A stretch of 64,000 nt of DNA from a bacterium (GCA_016125225.1 WGME01000003.1:248001-312000); one strand, 5' to 3'; positions 18,302 through 27,160 are shown, counted from the first letter of the stretch. The notes: a model not told the origin generated them from the letters alone. Program-made: numbers and translations.

Positions 18302-18399
18302 CAGCGATTGCAGAAAGATAATTTCCGTCAGGCAAAGAACTTAGTTCGCGATTCTGTTTTTTCTTTCCCTTATTAGTCAACGCAGTTTATGATGCCAGC

Positions 18400-18966
18400 A
18401 TGAAGACCTGCTGCGAACTGCTGCTGATCTTGTGCGTTGCCAGAAGCTTGCCCGCGCAGACGGTGCAACAACCCGTGGTGCAGTCCTTTGGCGGGGCGAC
18501 CACCGTTTCGGTACCCGATCGGGGCTCGATTGTCCTCGGCGGCGTGAGTTCCGCCGCTTCCGGACGCCAGGTGTATGGTCCGGGGTATCGTGGTTCTTCT
18601 TACGGCATCGAGCGTTCTGCCAGTTCAATCTCCGTCGGCGTCACCATTATTGATCTGCATGAAATGGATGAAGCCCTGTTGTCTCAGGGCTCAACAGCTC
18701 ACGATGACAACGTCTGGTTCGATCGACTGCAAACACGAGCCGCAGCCAGTCAGCCGGGGAAGTCGCGGCAATTCTCTACGGTCATCGATCGTCGAGCCGA
18801 GGCCGAGCGTTTTGAACGTCTGGCGACCGCTGCGGAAGCGAAGGGAAAGCACTCTTTGGCCAAGTTGCATTGGCAAATGGCCGCCAAGTATGGCAGTGTC
18901 ATTACCCCGCGTGCGTTGGAACCACAAGCTGTCCCACGCGTGACGCTCGCTCGACCGGATCGATAA
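18400..18966 (+). CDS. Small secreted protein of unknown function (188 aa)
   Basis: The sequence begins with a short leader (MKTCCELLLILCVARSLPAQT) that should act as a signal peptide with cleavage after the LPA or PAQ. The mature chain is Ser/Gly-rich at first (GGVSSAASGRQVYGPGYRG) and then helical, with an Arg/Ala/Glu-rich segment (about 130-160) that looks like a short TPR-like helix pair. I do not recognise a family beyond planctomycete hypotheticals. It ends 10 bp from the stop of a convergent small gene. Gene existence is supported by the leader and codon use. Confidence 0.6.
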   Translation: MKTCCELLLILCVARSLPAQTVQQPVVQSFGGATTVSVPDRGSIVLGGVSSAASGRQVYGPGYRGSSYGIERSASSISVGVTIIDLHEMDEALLSQGSTAHDDNVWFDRLQTRAAASQPGKSRQFSTVIDRRAEAERFERLATAAEAKGKHSLAKLHWQMAAKYGSVITPRALEPQAVPRVTLARPDR

Positions 18967-18976
18967 CCGCAGCCGT

Positions 18977-19279
18977 TCATTCCGCTTCTTCGACCACAGC
19001 TTCTGCAAGTTGCTCTTTGCGGAAGCGTTCACCACGGGCGTCGTAGAAAAACAGTTGATTCCGGTCACTGGCCCATACGGCACCTAACCGCACATTGCGT
19101 GGGCCCCGCAGTACAAACTGCAATCCACAGCGTTCGCCCAAACGGGTCAACGGCACTTCCTGGAGCTGAAACTGTTCGGGCACCAGATTCTCATGTTCAC
19201 ACAGGGTTTCGTGAACATAGCGTCGCAAGGAAGAGAGGGTCCGTACGACTTCACTCGCCTGCACCATCCGCATCCTCAT
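18977..19279 (-). CDS. Small conserved-looking planctomycete protein (100 aa)
   Basis: This is a compact soluble protein with no leader: a helical start (SEVVRTLSSLRRYVHETLCEHENL), then beta-rich segments containing ERCGLQFVLRGPRNVRLGAVWASDRNQLFFYDARGERF. I recall closely similar short proteins in planctomycetes annotated only as hypothetical. Several Met codons occur at the 5' end (MRMRM), so the start could shift by a few residues. The Gly/Arg-rich loop and the strand pattern suggest a small alpha/beta domain, possibly nucleic-acid or protein binding, but this is a guess. It converges with the secreted-protein gene at 18400-18966. Confidence 0.6.
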   Translation of the reverse strand: MRMRMVQASEVVRTLSSLRRYVHETLCEHENLVPEQFQLQEVPLTRLGERCGLQFVLRGPRNVRLGAVWASDRNQLFFYDARGERFRKEQLAEAVVEEAE

Positions 19280-19497
19280 TACTGGGTCATGGGGGTCAAT
19301 CTAGGAAGAACTCCATGGGGAGCGAAACGAATCATCGGCCGTCGTTTTGCACAACTGCGGAGAGTTTTTTTCACCGCGGCGCACCCCGCAAGCTCGACCC
19401 GTTCGGCGCGATTTGACTAACCGGGCAGTCAAGTTTCTGATTCAAGTCCGCGGTGGTTAACCCCACCGGATTAAGCCGGACATTTGAACAGAACTCG

Positions 19498-19872
19498 TTA
19501 CAGCGCCAGATCCTGAATCTCGAACATCGTATCGAGATTGGTCAATTTGAGGACGCTGCGGATGTCCTCCGAGGCATTGTACAGCTCGATGCGACCGACC
19601 TTTTTCCGGAGGGTCACCAATACGCCTAACATGCCACTGGGAATCAACTTAACACCTGTCAGGTCGAATGCCAGTGTATGACATTGCTGATCCTGGACCA
19701 GTTGCAGCAGCTGTTCGCGGTAGGCAGCAATGCAGACTTCATCCGGCACGTCTTCCCCGCCGAATCCCACCACGGTCACGGGTCCCAGCTCATAGACTTT
19801 GAGAACCGGTTCGGAGGGTAAACTCGTTGCTGCGGCCAGGTCGAGGTCGCTGTCGTGGATGCTGTCTGCCAT
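19498..19872 (-). CDS. STAS-domain protein (anti-sigma-factor antagonist type)
   Basis: The 124-residue protein is a single STAS domain after a short acidic lead. Visible features are the strand VTVVGFGGEDV, the helix AAYREQLLQLVQDQ, then LAFDLTGVKLIPSGMLGVLVTLRKKVG. The serine in IPSGMLG occupies the position phosphorylated in SpoIIAA-type antagonists. The C-terminal helix follows LTNLDTMFEI, as in this family. Such proteins bind anti-sigma kinases or act as small scaffolds in partner switching. No partner kinase or sigma gene is adjacent, so the target is unknown. Cytoplasmic. Confidence 0.85.
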   Translation of the reverse strand: MADSIHDSDLDLAAATSLPSEPVLKVYELGPVTVVGFGGEDVPDEVCIAAYREQLLQLVQDQQCHTLAFDLTGVKLIPSGMLGVLVTLRKKVGRIELYNASEDIRSVLKLTNLDTMFEIQDLAL

Positions 19873-20106
19873 GATCTTCGACCTTTGGAAGGAGTAAAGA
19901 TAGGACTTCGTCGATGAGTTCTTGCATCCTGCCGTGTCACAAGTCGAGATGCAAGTCGAAATCAGACCAAGATATCACGCCGTAAATTGCGAAAATGCGG
20001 CTTGGATTCATCGCACCAGTAGTTATACTTGTCGTAGTGGCTCTATGGGTTTCTGTGAAAAGAGCCTTTCTCACAGTGACCACTTGAATCGCAAAGGTAA
20101 ACGTGC

Positions 20107-20436
20107 ATGGCAATTAAACTGACAGAAAAAGCGGCCAAGGAAATTCAGCGTGTGATTTCGGAATCGCAACCGGAAGGCACGATTCTCCGCGTGGGTGTCG
20201 CCGGCGGCGGCTGCAGCGGGTTCCAATATGCCCTGGGGTTTGATAAAGCCTCCGACCCCGAGAAGGACATGGTCGCCGAACAGCACGGCATCATGGTCGC
20301 CGTCGATAAGAAGAGCGATCTCTATCTTGATGGTACGACCATCGATTTCTACGACGGACTCGATCGCCGCGGCTTCACGTTCGAAAATCCGAACGCGGTG
20401 AAGTCGTGCGGTTGCGGCAGCAGCTTTTCGGCCTGA
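20107..20436 (+). CDS. A-type iron-sulfur cluster carrier (IscA/ErpA family)
   Basis: The 109-residue protein has the three conserved Cys of the HesB/IscA family: one in [11 protein letters not shown] and two in the C-terminal [11 protein letters not shown]. The start [14 protein letters not shown] is the usual helix. It carries Fe-S clusters from a scaffold to target enzymes in the cytoplasm. I cannot separate ErpA from IscA or SufA by sequence alone, and no isc or suf genes are beside it. A perfect intrinsic terminator follows about 70 bp after the stop, so the transcript probably ends there and the gene is monocistronic or last in its unit. Confidence 0.9.
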   Translation: MAIKLTEKAAKEIQRVISESQPEGTILRVGVAGGGCSGFQYALGFDKASDPEKDMVAEQHGIMVAVDKKSDLYLDGTTIDFYDGLDRRGFTFENPNAVKSCGCGSSFSA

Positions 20437-20505
20437 TAAGGTCGAAGGTTGAAAGTGGATGGTTGATGGACAGGAATGCTGTCCATTGCCGTCGGATCAT
20501 AATTC

Positions 20506-20539
20506 AGAACGACACGCAGTAACGGCTGCGTGTCGTTCT
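20506..20539 (+). terminator. Strong intrinsic terminator after the Fe-S carrier gene
   Basis: A 14-bp perfect stem, AGAACGACACGCAG (20506-20519) with CTGCGTGTCGTTCT (20526-20539), closes a 6-base loop TAACGG and is followed by TTGTTT. This is the cleanest rho-independent terminator in the window. Confidence 0.9.
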
Positions 20540-20591
20540 TTGTTTAAGCACGGCGTAGAAATGCCTCCGACATGTAAATCGGAATTCAGCC

Positions 20592-20777
20592 ATGGGTGAT
20601 CGGCTTTCTCGGTTCTTTCCTGGCGATAAGGTTGAGATCATCGACGGACCGTTTTCAACCTTTGAGGGCGTTGTCGACTTGATCGATGAACAGGCACGGC
20701 AAGTGACCGTCCAGGTCAAGATTTTCGGACAACCAACACCGGTGATCGTGTCCGCAGCACAAATCCGGCTGAGTTGA
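20592..20777 (+). CDS. Stand-alone KOW-domain mini-protein (NusG C-terminal-domain type)
   Basis: The 61 residues are essentially one KOW domain: FFPGDKVEIIDGPFSTFEGVVDLID, then VTVQVKIFGQPTPVIVSAAQIRL. The order GDxVxxxDGPFxxFxGxV...VxIFGxxTPV is the C-terminal domain of NusG. The N-terminal NGN domain that binds RNA polymerase is absent. In NusG this domain binds S10/NusE or Rho, so a free copy could bind one of these partners or act as a small RNA-binding protein; this is inference. The ATG has only a weak purine stretch upstream. It sits between a strong terminator and a short-chain dehydrogenase gene. Confidence 0.75.
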   Translation: MGDRLSRFFPGDKVEIIDGPFSTFEGVVDLIDEQARQVTVQVKIFGQPTPVIVSAAQIRLS

Positions 20778-20924
20778 AGACAGCCCTTCAGTGCCTCTTC
20801 AGGAGTTCTGCATTTCGTTTCTTCTCGAGTGGGCATCATCGACAGCGAATGCGAGATTTGGCATTCTGCAGGTCGTCTGTCTTTCTGAGAATCCTCTGTC
20901 GAACGCTCTGGGAGTGCCCTGAAT

Positions 20925-21710
20925 ATGCCTCGCCTGGCTGGTAAGAACGTCCTGGTCACTGGTTCGTCCAAAGGCATTGGAGCCGGTTGTGTGCTCGAAA
21001 TGGCCCGCGAAGGTGCCAATGTTGCGATCAACTATTTCTCCAGCCCGGGTGAAGCCGAGAAGGTCGCCGAGCAATGCCGGTCGTTCGGCGTGAAAACGCT
21101 TGTACTGCAGGGCGATGTGGCCAGCAAAGACCGCGTGGAAGAGATGATCGCCGAGACCGCGGCCGCATTCGGCAGCCTCGATGTCTTTGTTTCAAATGCC
21201 GTCTACAGCGATCGTCAATTGATGATCGAAGCCGATCTGGAAGGCTTCCGCAAAACTATCGATGTGAGCATGTGGGGGGCGTTTTATGGAGTGCGAGCCG
21301 CAGCCTTGCAGATGGTCAAGCAGGGCCACGGCGGCAGCATTGTGGTGATCAGTTCGCCCCATGCGGTCATTCCCATCCCGACCTCCATGGCTTACAACAT
21401 GGCCAAAGCGGCGATCGATCATATGTCACGCACTGCGGCCATTGAACTGGTCGGTCACAAGATCCGCGTGAACGTCATTCATCCCGGCTGGATCGACACC
21501 CCCGGAGAACGCAAATTCTTCAGTGAGGAACAGATTCAGGAAGGGGCGAAGAACCTGCCCTGGAAGCGCATGGGCCGTCCCGATGAAATCGGCAAAGCTG
21601 TCGCCTTCGTGGCCAGTGACGACGCCGACTACATGACAGGGAGCACGATGACGGTGGATGGCGGTGTCTCTCTGCCATGGTGGTCCAACCGCGGCGAGGG
21701 CAAAATGTAA
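20925..21710 (+). CDS. Short-chain dehydrogenase/reductase, glucose-1-dehydrogenase/FabG-like
   Basis: This is a classical SDR of 261 residues. The NAD(P)-binding motif is TGSSKGIG near residue 12, the usual NNAG is replaced by SNAV, and the catalytic set is Ser (VVISSPHAV) with YNMAK (Tyr, Lys). HPGWIDTPGERKF follows and the end is YMTGSTMTVDGGVSLPW. These match reductases acting on sugars, sugar acids or 3-oxoacyl substrates, and substrate cannot be assigned from sequence. It is separate from either fatty acid cluster, so a lipid role is not implied. Cytoplasmic. Confidence 0.85.
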   Translation: MPRLAGKNVLVTGSSKGIGAGCVLEMAREGANVAINYFSSPGEAEKVAEQCRSFGVKTLVLQGDVASKDRVEEMIAETAAAFGSLDVFVSNAVYSDRQLMIEADLEGFRKTIDVSMWGAFYGVRAAALQMVKQGHGGSIVVISSPHAVIPIPTSMAYNMAKAAIDHMSRTAAIELVGHKIRVNVIHPGWIDTPGERKFFSEEQIQEGAKNLPWKRMGRPDEIGKAVAFVASDDADYMTGSTMTVDGGVSLPWWSNRGEGKM

Positions 21711-21757
21711 CGCGTTTTGAGCATTCTGGTGTCAGCGAGATCTGGCATACGACTTGC

Positions 21758-21787
21758 GATGAGTGAAGTCATTGGATTTCACTCATC
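21758..21787. promoter_or_regulatory. Inverted repeat immediately upstream of a mini-protein gene
   Basis: GATGAGTGAA (21758-21767) and TTCACTCATC (21778-21787) are perfect inverted repeats with a 10-base spacer. The repeat ends 3 bases before the AGGAG of the 49-residue gene at 21802. It could be a transcription-factor operator or an mRNA hairpin that controls access to the ribosome binding site. Confidence 0.6.
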
Positions 21788-21801
21788 ACTAGGAGTTTGT
21801 C

Positions 21802-21951
21802 ATGATCACTTTGAAAAAGTTCGCCCCCGAATCGGTCACCGCTCACGCAACTCGATCGGGGAAACTTCGTTATGGCGTGGCGGCATGGCTGCTGGGCCTG
21901 CCGTTGCCGATCATCATTATTGCCTTGTTCATTCGAGGTTGTGACTGGTGA
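21802..21951 (+). CDS. 49-residue single-span membrane peptide
   Basis: ATG 21802 is preceded by AGGAG at optimal distance (21791-21795). The 49 residues start with a basic, soluble part (MITLKKFAPESVTAHATRSGK) and end in a hydrophobic helix (WLLGLPLPIIIIALFIRGCDW), so a single inner-membrane span with a short cytoplasmic N-terminus is likely. I believe similar tiny proteins exist in other planctomycetes, but I cannot name a family. The gene has its own inverted repeat upstream and a bidirectional hairpin after the stop, which argues for a discrete transcript. Confidence 0.65.
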   Translation: MITLKKFAPESVTAHATRSGKLRYGVAAWLLGLPLPIIIIALFIRGCDW

Positions 21952-21986
21952 GGAGTAACATCCACCGGAGATAGCGCTTGGTTCTT

Positions 21987-22014
21987 GATCCATCAGGGTG
22001 ATCTCTGATGGATC
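21987..22014. terminator. Bidirectional hairpin between convergent small genes
   Basis: GATCCATCAG (21987-21996) pairs with CTGATGGATC (22005-22014) across an 8-base loop. It lies between the stops of the 49-residue membrane peptide and the DUF4177-like gene, so it probably terminates both. Confidence 0.7.
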
Positions 22015-22036
22015 GGAAACGGAGCCAATCTCGCGT

Positions 22037-22351
22037 TCACTTGGTCATCGGTTTCTTCGCGACGACTTCCACGTTGCCCGCAATCAGATGGGCCGTTCCG
22101 TCGCCTGCGTTGGTGACCGACTGATCGACATGCAGGATCTCGATCACTTCCCAGCCATCCTGTCCCAGTCGGACAAGTTCGGCCTGCAATGTGGATAGCG
22201 GAACATTGACCGAACGGTAGTCCCACTCAGTGCGAGCTGCTTTTTCCGGGGTTTGTGCGTTGGATGAACCACCGAGGTACACGGCGATCGCGGCGCCCAT
22301 CACAATAAAGGCCAGCCATTGTGGAACGGTCAGGGTGATTGAGCGCTGCAT
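22037..22351 (-). CDS. Small exported or membrane-anchored DUF4177-like protein (104 aa)
   Basis: A hydrophobic N-terminal segment (VPQWLAFIVMGAAIAVYLGG) acts as a signal anchor or leader. It is followed by a compact domain with WDYRSVNVPLSTLQAELVRLGQDGWEVIEIL. This W-x-Y-R...L-N/G-x-x-G-W-E pattern is the DUF4177 theme, a small alpha/beta domain of unknown function. The C-terminus ends in lysines. It lies just downstream of purB on the same strand (24 bp from the purB stop is the gene start), so co-transcription is likely, although no functional link is apparent. Confidence 0.7.
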   Translation of the reverse strand: MQRSITLTVPQWLAFIVMGAAIAVYLGGSSNAQTPEKAARTEWDYRSVNVPLSTLQAELVRLGQDGWEVIEILHVDQSVTNAGDGTAHLIAGNVEVVAKKPMTK

Positions 22352-22375
22352 GATAGGCCTTTCCTTTGGGAGAGA

Positions 22376-23806
22376 TCACACACGTAAATCTTCCGCCGCC
22401 ATTCCCAGCACGGCGGGATATCGCTCGCGGATGGGATCGACGACGTTCGCAATGAACTGATCAACCTGTTCGGGAGCCCGGCCGATAAAGCGCCGGGCAT
22501 CGAGTGTGCCGGTTAAATCGAGACCGGCGAATGCGGGGTCCTCGGCCAGTCGTGACATCAAATCGTTGGCTTGTCCCTGCTCTTTCACCTGCCGCGCTGC
22601 ATCCTGGGAATGCACTCGAATCCGTTCGTGCAGATCCTGGCGATCCCCTCCGGCCCGCACGCCCGCCATTAGAATTTCTTCTGTGGCCATGAACGGAAGT
22701 TCTTCATCGAGATGCCGGGCGATGACTTTCGGATACACGACCAGACCATCGACAATGTTCCGCAGCAAGATCAGGCAGGCATCAGTCGCCAGGAACGCCT
22801 GCGGGATGGTGAGCCGACGGTTGGCGCTGTCATCGAGCGTCCGTTCCATCCACTGGGTGGCCATGGTTTGTGCCGCCGAAGAGGGCAGGCTCATCACAAA
22901 CCGAGCCAATGAACACAACCGTTCCGAGCGCATGGGATTCCGTTTGTAAGCCATGGCCGACGAACCAATCTGGCTCTTTTCAAATGGCTCTTCAATCTCT
23001 TTGCGACTTTGCAGCAGTCGCATGTCGGTCCCGAACTTATGCCCCGACTGTGCGAGCCCGCTTAAGACATCCAGCACCTGTGCATCGATCTTCCGGGAAT
23101 AGGTTTGTCCCGTTACGGCATAGGACGCATCAAAGCCGAGTTTTCCGCACACGAGTCGATCGAGTTCATCGACCTTGGCGTGATCGCCATTGAACAGCGT
23201 TAGAAACGTGGCCTGAGTTCCGGTGGTGCCTTTGACACCACGCAACTTCAACTCACCAAGCCGGTATTCGACTTCCGCGAGATCCAGGGCGAAATCGTAG
23301 CACCATAGCGTGGCCCGCTTGCCAACAGTGGTCGGTTGAGCGGGTTGCAGATGCGTGAAGCCAAGGCAGGGCAAATCACGGTATGTCTTCGCAAATTCCG
23401 CAAGATGATGAATGCCCAGTACCAGTTTGTCCCGCACCATTTCCAGTCCCTGTCGGATCAGGAGCAGGTCGGCATTGTCGGTGACGTAGCAACTGGTCGC
23501 ACCAAGGTGAATGATGCCCCGGGCATTGGGGCAAACATCGCCGTAAGCATGGACGTGCGCCATCACATCGTGCCGCAGCTTTTTCTCGTATTGAGCCGCG
23601 GCGGCGAAGTCGATGTTATCGATCTGGCTGCGGAGTTCTTCAATCTGAGCGGCGGAGATCTCGAGACCCAGTTCCTGCTCCGCTTCCGCCAATGCGACCC
23701 ACAGCTTTCGCCAGGTCGCATGGCGGACCTGCGGAGACCACAAGGCCGACATCTCGCGTGAAGCATAACGGGAGATCAATGGGTTATCGTACAGATCGTG
23801 AGACAA
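22376..23806 (-). CDS. purB: Adenylosuccinate lyase
   Basis: PurB removes fumarate from SAICAR and from adenylosuccinate in purine synthesis. The family signature of the fumarase/aspartase superfamily is [14 protein letters not shown], and the N-terminal [15 protein letters not shown] matches the longer, animal-like ADSL branch (476 aa against about 430 for the Bacillus type). The His regions [11 protein letters not shown] and [17 protein letters not shown] are present. It is divergent from the transaldolase gene (about 130 bp between starts), so the two promoters share that interval. Cytoplasmic homotetramer by family knowledge. Confidence 0.95.
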   Translation of the reverse strand: MSHDLYDNPLISRYASREMSALWSPQVRHATWRKLWVALAEAEQELGLEISAAQIEELRSQIDNIDFAAAAQYEKKLRHDVMAHVHAYGDVCPNARGIIHLGATSCYVTDNADLLLIRQGLEMVRDKLVLGIHHLAEFAKTYRDLPCLGFTHLQPAQPTTVGKRATLWCYDFALDLAEVEYRLGELKLRGVKGTTGTQATFLTLFNGDHAKVDELDRLVCGKLGFDASYAVTGQTYSRKIDAQVLDVLSGLAQSGHKFGTDMRLLQSRKEIEEPFEKSQIGSSAMAYKRNPMRSERLCSLARFVMSLPSSAAQTMATQWMERTLDDSANRRLTIPQAFLATDACLILLRNIVDGLVVYPKVIARHLDEELPFMATEEILMAGVRAGGDRQDLHERIRVHSQDAARQVKEQGQANDLMSRLAEDPAFAGLDLTGTLDARRFIGRAPEQVDQFIANVVDPIRERYPAVLGMAAEDLRV

Positions 23807-23935
23807 AGCAGGGCTTCCTGGCGGCGAGTCATAGAGACCGGGTTTTGTGTTTCGACATTCGCAGGCTCAGTGTATCATGACGAGCAGATTCTGTGCATGA
23901 TCCGGCGAATGGCTGCCTTTGAAGGAATGATTTCG

Positions 23936-24976
23936 ATGCCGACCCCCTTGGAAACTCTGGTTGCTTGCGGAACCAAACTGTGGCTGGACAGCATCGATCC
24001 TGATCTCGTCGTTGAAAACCGCAAATTCGGAGCGACCGGAGCGACTTCCAATCCGATCATCATCTCCGATCTGCTGCAGACCGGCCGCTTTGATGACCAG
24101 ATCAAGGCCCTCGCCGCAGAAGGGAAAAGCGATACCGACATCGCCTGGGAGATGACCGATCGGTTGGTCAAGCAGGCTCAGGAGGTCTTTGCCGAGGTTC
24201 ATACCGCGACGAAGGGCAACGACGGCTACGTCAGCTTCGAACTCGACCCGCTGCTGGAAGACGCCTCGTGCACGCTGTCGGTTGAGGAAAAAGCTCAGCA
24301 GTACATTGCCCTCGGCAAGAAGTGGGCCGCCGGACATAAGAACCGCATGATCAAGGTGCCGGGGACTCCCGGTGGATTGGCCGCATTGGAAGAGCTTTGT
24401 GCGGCGGGAATCACCTTGAATGTGACGTTGCTGTTCACACAGCGGCAGTATGAGATCGCGCGAGATGCCGTCTGGCGCGGTGCCATGCGGCGGTCTTCGC
24501 TGGATGGCTTCAAATCGGTCTTCAGCATTTTTGTCAGCCGCATCGATGTCTACACCAAGAAGCATGTGCCCGACTTGATTCCTGAAGCTCAGGGACTGGT
24601 CGGCATCGTGAATGCTCAACGGTTGTGGATGGACAATGAGAAATTCTGGGCTGGGAAGAATCTGCCGTTGAAGCAGGAGTTCATCTTCGCTAGCACCGGC
24701 ACCAAAGACCCGGCCGATTCACCGGACAAGTATGTCGCGGCCCTCGCCGGTTCCGATATCCAGACCAATCCTCCGGGAACGAATGCCGCCATTCAGAAGC
24801 TGACGGGCAAAGTTTTCACCTGCAAGGTCGACCAGTTGCCCCCGGCGAATGTGTTGGCCGACATCGATGCCAAGGTTAATTTTGCCAAGCTCGAAGAGGT
24901 CTTGATGTCGGAAGGTTTGGCGAAATTCGCCGACCCGTTCAAGAAATTGCTGGAGACGATTGCGTCCAAGCGTTGA
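23936..24976 (+). CDS. tal: Transaldolase
   Basis: The enzyme transfers a dihydroxyacetone unit in the non-oxidative pentose phosphate pathway. The Schiff-base Lys140 lies in [16 protein letters not shown], followed by [18 protein letters not shown]; the N-terminal [11 protein letters not shown] and GATSNPIII complete the pattern. I start at ATG 23936 because AAGGA lies 9 bases upstream; in-frame ATGs at 23927 and earlier are less well placed. The 346-residue length and the [15 protein letters not shown] segment fit the longer bacterial transaldolase group rather than the short TalC/FSA type. Cytoplasmic. Confidence 0.93.
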   Translation: MPTPLETLVACGTKLWLDSIDPDLVVENRKFGATGATSNPIIISDLLQTGRFDDQIKALAAEGKSDTDIAWEMTDRLVKQAQEVFAEVHTATKGNDGYVSFELDPLLEDASCTLSVEEKAQQYIALGKKWAAGHKNRMIKVPGTPGGLAALEELCAAGITLNVTLLFTQRQYEIARDAVWRGAMRRSSLDGFKSVFSIFVSRIDVYTKKHVPDLIPEAQGLVGIVNAQRLWMDNEKFWAGKNLPLKQEFIFASTGTKDPADSPDKYVAALAGSDIQTNPPGTNAAIQKLTGKVFTCKVDQLPPANVLADIDAKVNFAKLEEVLMSEGLAKFADPFKKLLETIASKR

Positions 24977-25007
24977 GTATTATTTGGTGGAATCGTCTCG
25001 AAAGATT

Positions 25008-25029
25008 CCCAGGGATCGCGATCCCTGGG
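25008..25029. terminator. Perfect 22-bp palindrome between convergent genes
   Basis: CCCAGGGATCG followed by CGATCCCTGGG is a fully self-complementary 22-mer (25008-25029). It lies between the stops of the transaldolase and the symporter genes and should act as a hairpin terminator, or as a repeated palindromic element if copies occur elsewhere. Confidence 0.65.
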
Positions 25030-25048
25030 CGTCCGATGGGGATAATAG

Positions 25049-26065
25049 TTACAGCGCTGATCCCTCAGCCTTGACCCATCTCTCCGCGAGCATGCCGTCT
25101 AGAATCAATTGGCTTCCATGATACGCCAGCAGAGGGAAGGTCAGGAACGGAGCCGCCGTGTCCAGCAGGCCCGGTGTGGCCGCAATCAGTAGACCCACCG
25201 GAAGCGTCTTCTGGCTCCCGGCGATGGCCACGGCAATTTTCTCGGTGCGATGCAGGCCCAGCAAACGGGCTCCCTGCCAAGCGACGACAATGGCCGTCAG
25301 ATGCAGCAGCACGCAGGACGTTAGCATCACGCCGGCACTGGTGAGCGAAGGACCATTCGATTGCTCGGCAAGTACCTGCCCCGCCTGAATCGCTGCCACG
25401 CCCACCAGCAGCAACACAATTAACTGAGCGAACATGCCAATGCGTCGCCGGTAACGTTCCGCCAAACGGGCCAACTGAGGGGGAAGCTGCATCAATTGAC
25501 CGGCGATCGTCGGCAGCAGCACACACCAGGTGAGATGTTGCACCATGGTGAGCACGTCAAAACTTTCCGTCCGCCCGAACCAGAGTTGCAACCAAAACGG
25601 CGTGACCACGACGCAACTCATGTTGGTAATCAACGTCACCAGCAACGAGACGGCGTCGTTTCCGCCGGCTTTCCGCGTGAAGACCGAAGCGGTCGCCAAT
25701 GTGCAGGGCACCACCGCCGTCAGGATCAGACCCGCGTGAAAGTCCGGTAACTGCTGGATCGCAGCAAACGGCCAGACCAGGATGGGCATCAACCCCAGGT
25801 TAACGATGCACCCCCAGCCCGCACCAAAAGGTCGTCGCAGGGCTTCGGCTCGTTTGCTGGAATCCAGACTGAAGCCCATGAGGAACAGCACAATCGCCGT
25901 GGTGACTTTGGGCTGTATGGTCCGCCGAATGGCATCAGCCAAGGTGATTGGGCCGAACTGCCCGAGACAGAGACCTCCCCCGAGAATCAGGCAGACGAGC
26001 AGCAGAAACCAGTGCTGTTTCCAGACTCGCTTGAGGAGATCGCCCAAGTGTGTCACGCCCTTCAT
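25049..26065 (-). CDS. Bile-acid:sodium symporter family (BASS) transporter
   Basis: The 338-residue protein has about ten hydrophobic helices and the family marks VTTAIVLFLMGFSLDS, AVVPCTLATASVFTRKAGGNDAVSLLVTLITN and the final part KTLPVGLLIAATPGL. The crossover helices with ITN and SxxTLPV are typical of the YfeH/SBF-like subgroup (PF13593). These carriers move organic anions with sodium, and the bacterial substrates are mostly unknown. It is downstream of the mannose-1-phosphate guanylyltransferase gene (18 bp), so the two form an operon, although no functional link is evident. Confidence 0.88.
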   Translation of the reverse strand: MKGVTHLGDLLKRVWKQHWFLLLVCLILGGGLCLGQFGPITLADAIRRTIQPKVTTAIVLFLMGFSLDSSKRAEALRRPFGAGWGCIVNLGLMPILVWPFAAIQQLPDFHAGLILTAVVPCTLATASVFTRKAGGNDAVSLLVTLITNMSCVVVTPFWLQLWFGRTESFDVLTMVQHLTWCVLLPTIAGQLMQLPPQLARLAERYRRRIGMFAQLIVLLLVGVAAIQAGQVLAEQSNGPSLTSAGVMLTSCVLLHLTAIVVAWQGARLLGLHRTEKIAVAIAGSQKTLPVGLLIAATPGLLDTAAPFLTFPLLAYHGSQLILDGMLAERWVKAEGSAL

Positions 26066-26083
26066 TTCCGTGTCACGACGGAA

Positions 26084-27160
26084 CTAGAGAAAACTCTCCA
26101 GATCCTGTCCCGAGATCTGCGCCAGTAACCGTTTGACAGCCGATTCATCATGACGGTCGGCAATCAATGTCGCGGTGGCTGTCTGCACGATGATAAGATC
26201 TTGCACACCGACCGTGGCGATGAGCACGTTGCTGCTGCCCCGAATGATGCACCCCTGCGTCTCGACGCCGACATGCAAGGCATCGATGGTATTCCCCGCC
26301 GCATTGGGTTCCGAAAGGCGGGCCATCGCCTGCCAGCTTCCCACATCATCCCAACCAAACGGTGCCTGTAACACCGATACCTGTGAGGAGCGTTCCAGCA
26401 CGGCGTAGTCGATCGAAATCGACGCCATCTCGGGGAACTCGGTATCCAAAACGTCCTTCCATTTTTCGGTACCGATCGCCTTCTGCAGCCGCATCAATCG
26501 GGCATACATGTCAGGTTCGAACTGTTCGATGGCTGCCAGAATGGTGCGGGCTTTCCAGACGAAAATCCCACAATTCCAGAGGTATTCCGATGACTGGCAG
26601 TACTGTTCCGCCGTCTGCCGATCGGGCTTTTCCTTGAAGGCCTGCACCGGAATGATGTCTGTTTCTTTGAGGCCACTGTCGGCGACGCGCTGGATGTATC
26701 CAAATCCCGTGGCGGGATAGTTCGGCTTGACTCCGAACAGCACCAGTTGGTCGGGGTGGGCGTCCGTGTGTTTGACGGCAGCTTCGACGGCGGCGTGAAA
26801 GGCACTCGCGGGTTGAATGACATGATCGGCCGGTACGATCAGCATCGTGGCTTCAGGATCAACGGCCAGCAGTTGAATCGCTGCCAACCCCACACACGGA
26901 GCGGTATTGCGGGCACAGGGTTCGATCAGAATCTGTTTCGGCGGCAGTTCCGGCAGTTGCCGTTCGGTTTCGAGTTCCAGCGACAATCCCGTCACCACCC
27001 ATGTGCGATCGGTTCCCGAGAGGGGCAGGCAGCGGGCAAACGTTTCCTGGATCAAAGTCTGCTCGGTACCAATCTTCAGAAACTGCTTGGGAAAGGCACG
27101 GCGGCTGGCAGGCCAGAAGCGTGTGCCGCTTCCTCCGGCCATAATCACAGTGTGTAACAT
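26084..27160 (-). CDS. manC: Mannose-1-phosphate guanylyltransferase
   Basis: This enzyme makes GDP-mannose for glycan synthesis. The nucleotidyltransferase motif is IMAGGSGTRFWPASR at the start, with FPKQFLKI, the metal-binding region LIVPADHVI and CGIFVWKA. The 358-residue length shows the guanylyltransferase domain plus the C-terminal left-handed helix region, without the isomerase (cupin) domain found in the long bifunctional forms. I start at ATG 27160 (MLHTVIMAGG); the frame is open 60 bases upstream but without similarity to the family. It begins a two-gene operon with the BASS transporter. Cytoplasmic. Confidence 0.9.
   Translation of the reverse strand: MLHTVIMAGGSGTRFWPASRRAFPKQFLKIGTEQTLIQETFARCLPLSGTDRTWVVTGLSLELETERQLPELPPKQILIEPCARNTAPCVGLAAIQLLAVDPEATMLIVPADHVIQPASAFHAAVEAAVKHTDAHPDQLVLFGVKPNYPATGFGYIQRVADSGLKETDIIPVQAFKEKPDRQTAEQYCQSSEYLWNCGIFVWKARTILAAIEQFEPDMYARLMRLQKAIGTEKWKDVLDTEFPEMASISIDYAVLERSSQVSVLQAPFGWDDVGSWQAMARLSEPNAAGNTIDALHVGVETQGCIIRGSSNVLIATVGVQDLIIVQTATATLIADRHDESAVKRLLAQISGQDLESFL

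Noticed and set aside
20504-21031. 175-codon minus-strand frame opposite the KOW and SDR genes
   Set aside because: Antisense shadow; spans the terminator and two confident genes.
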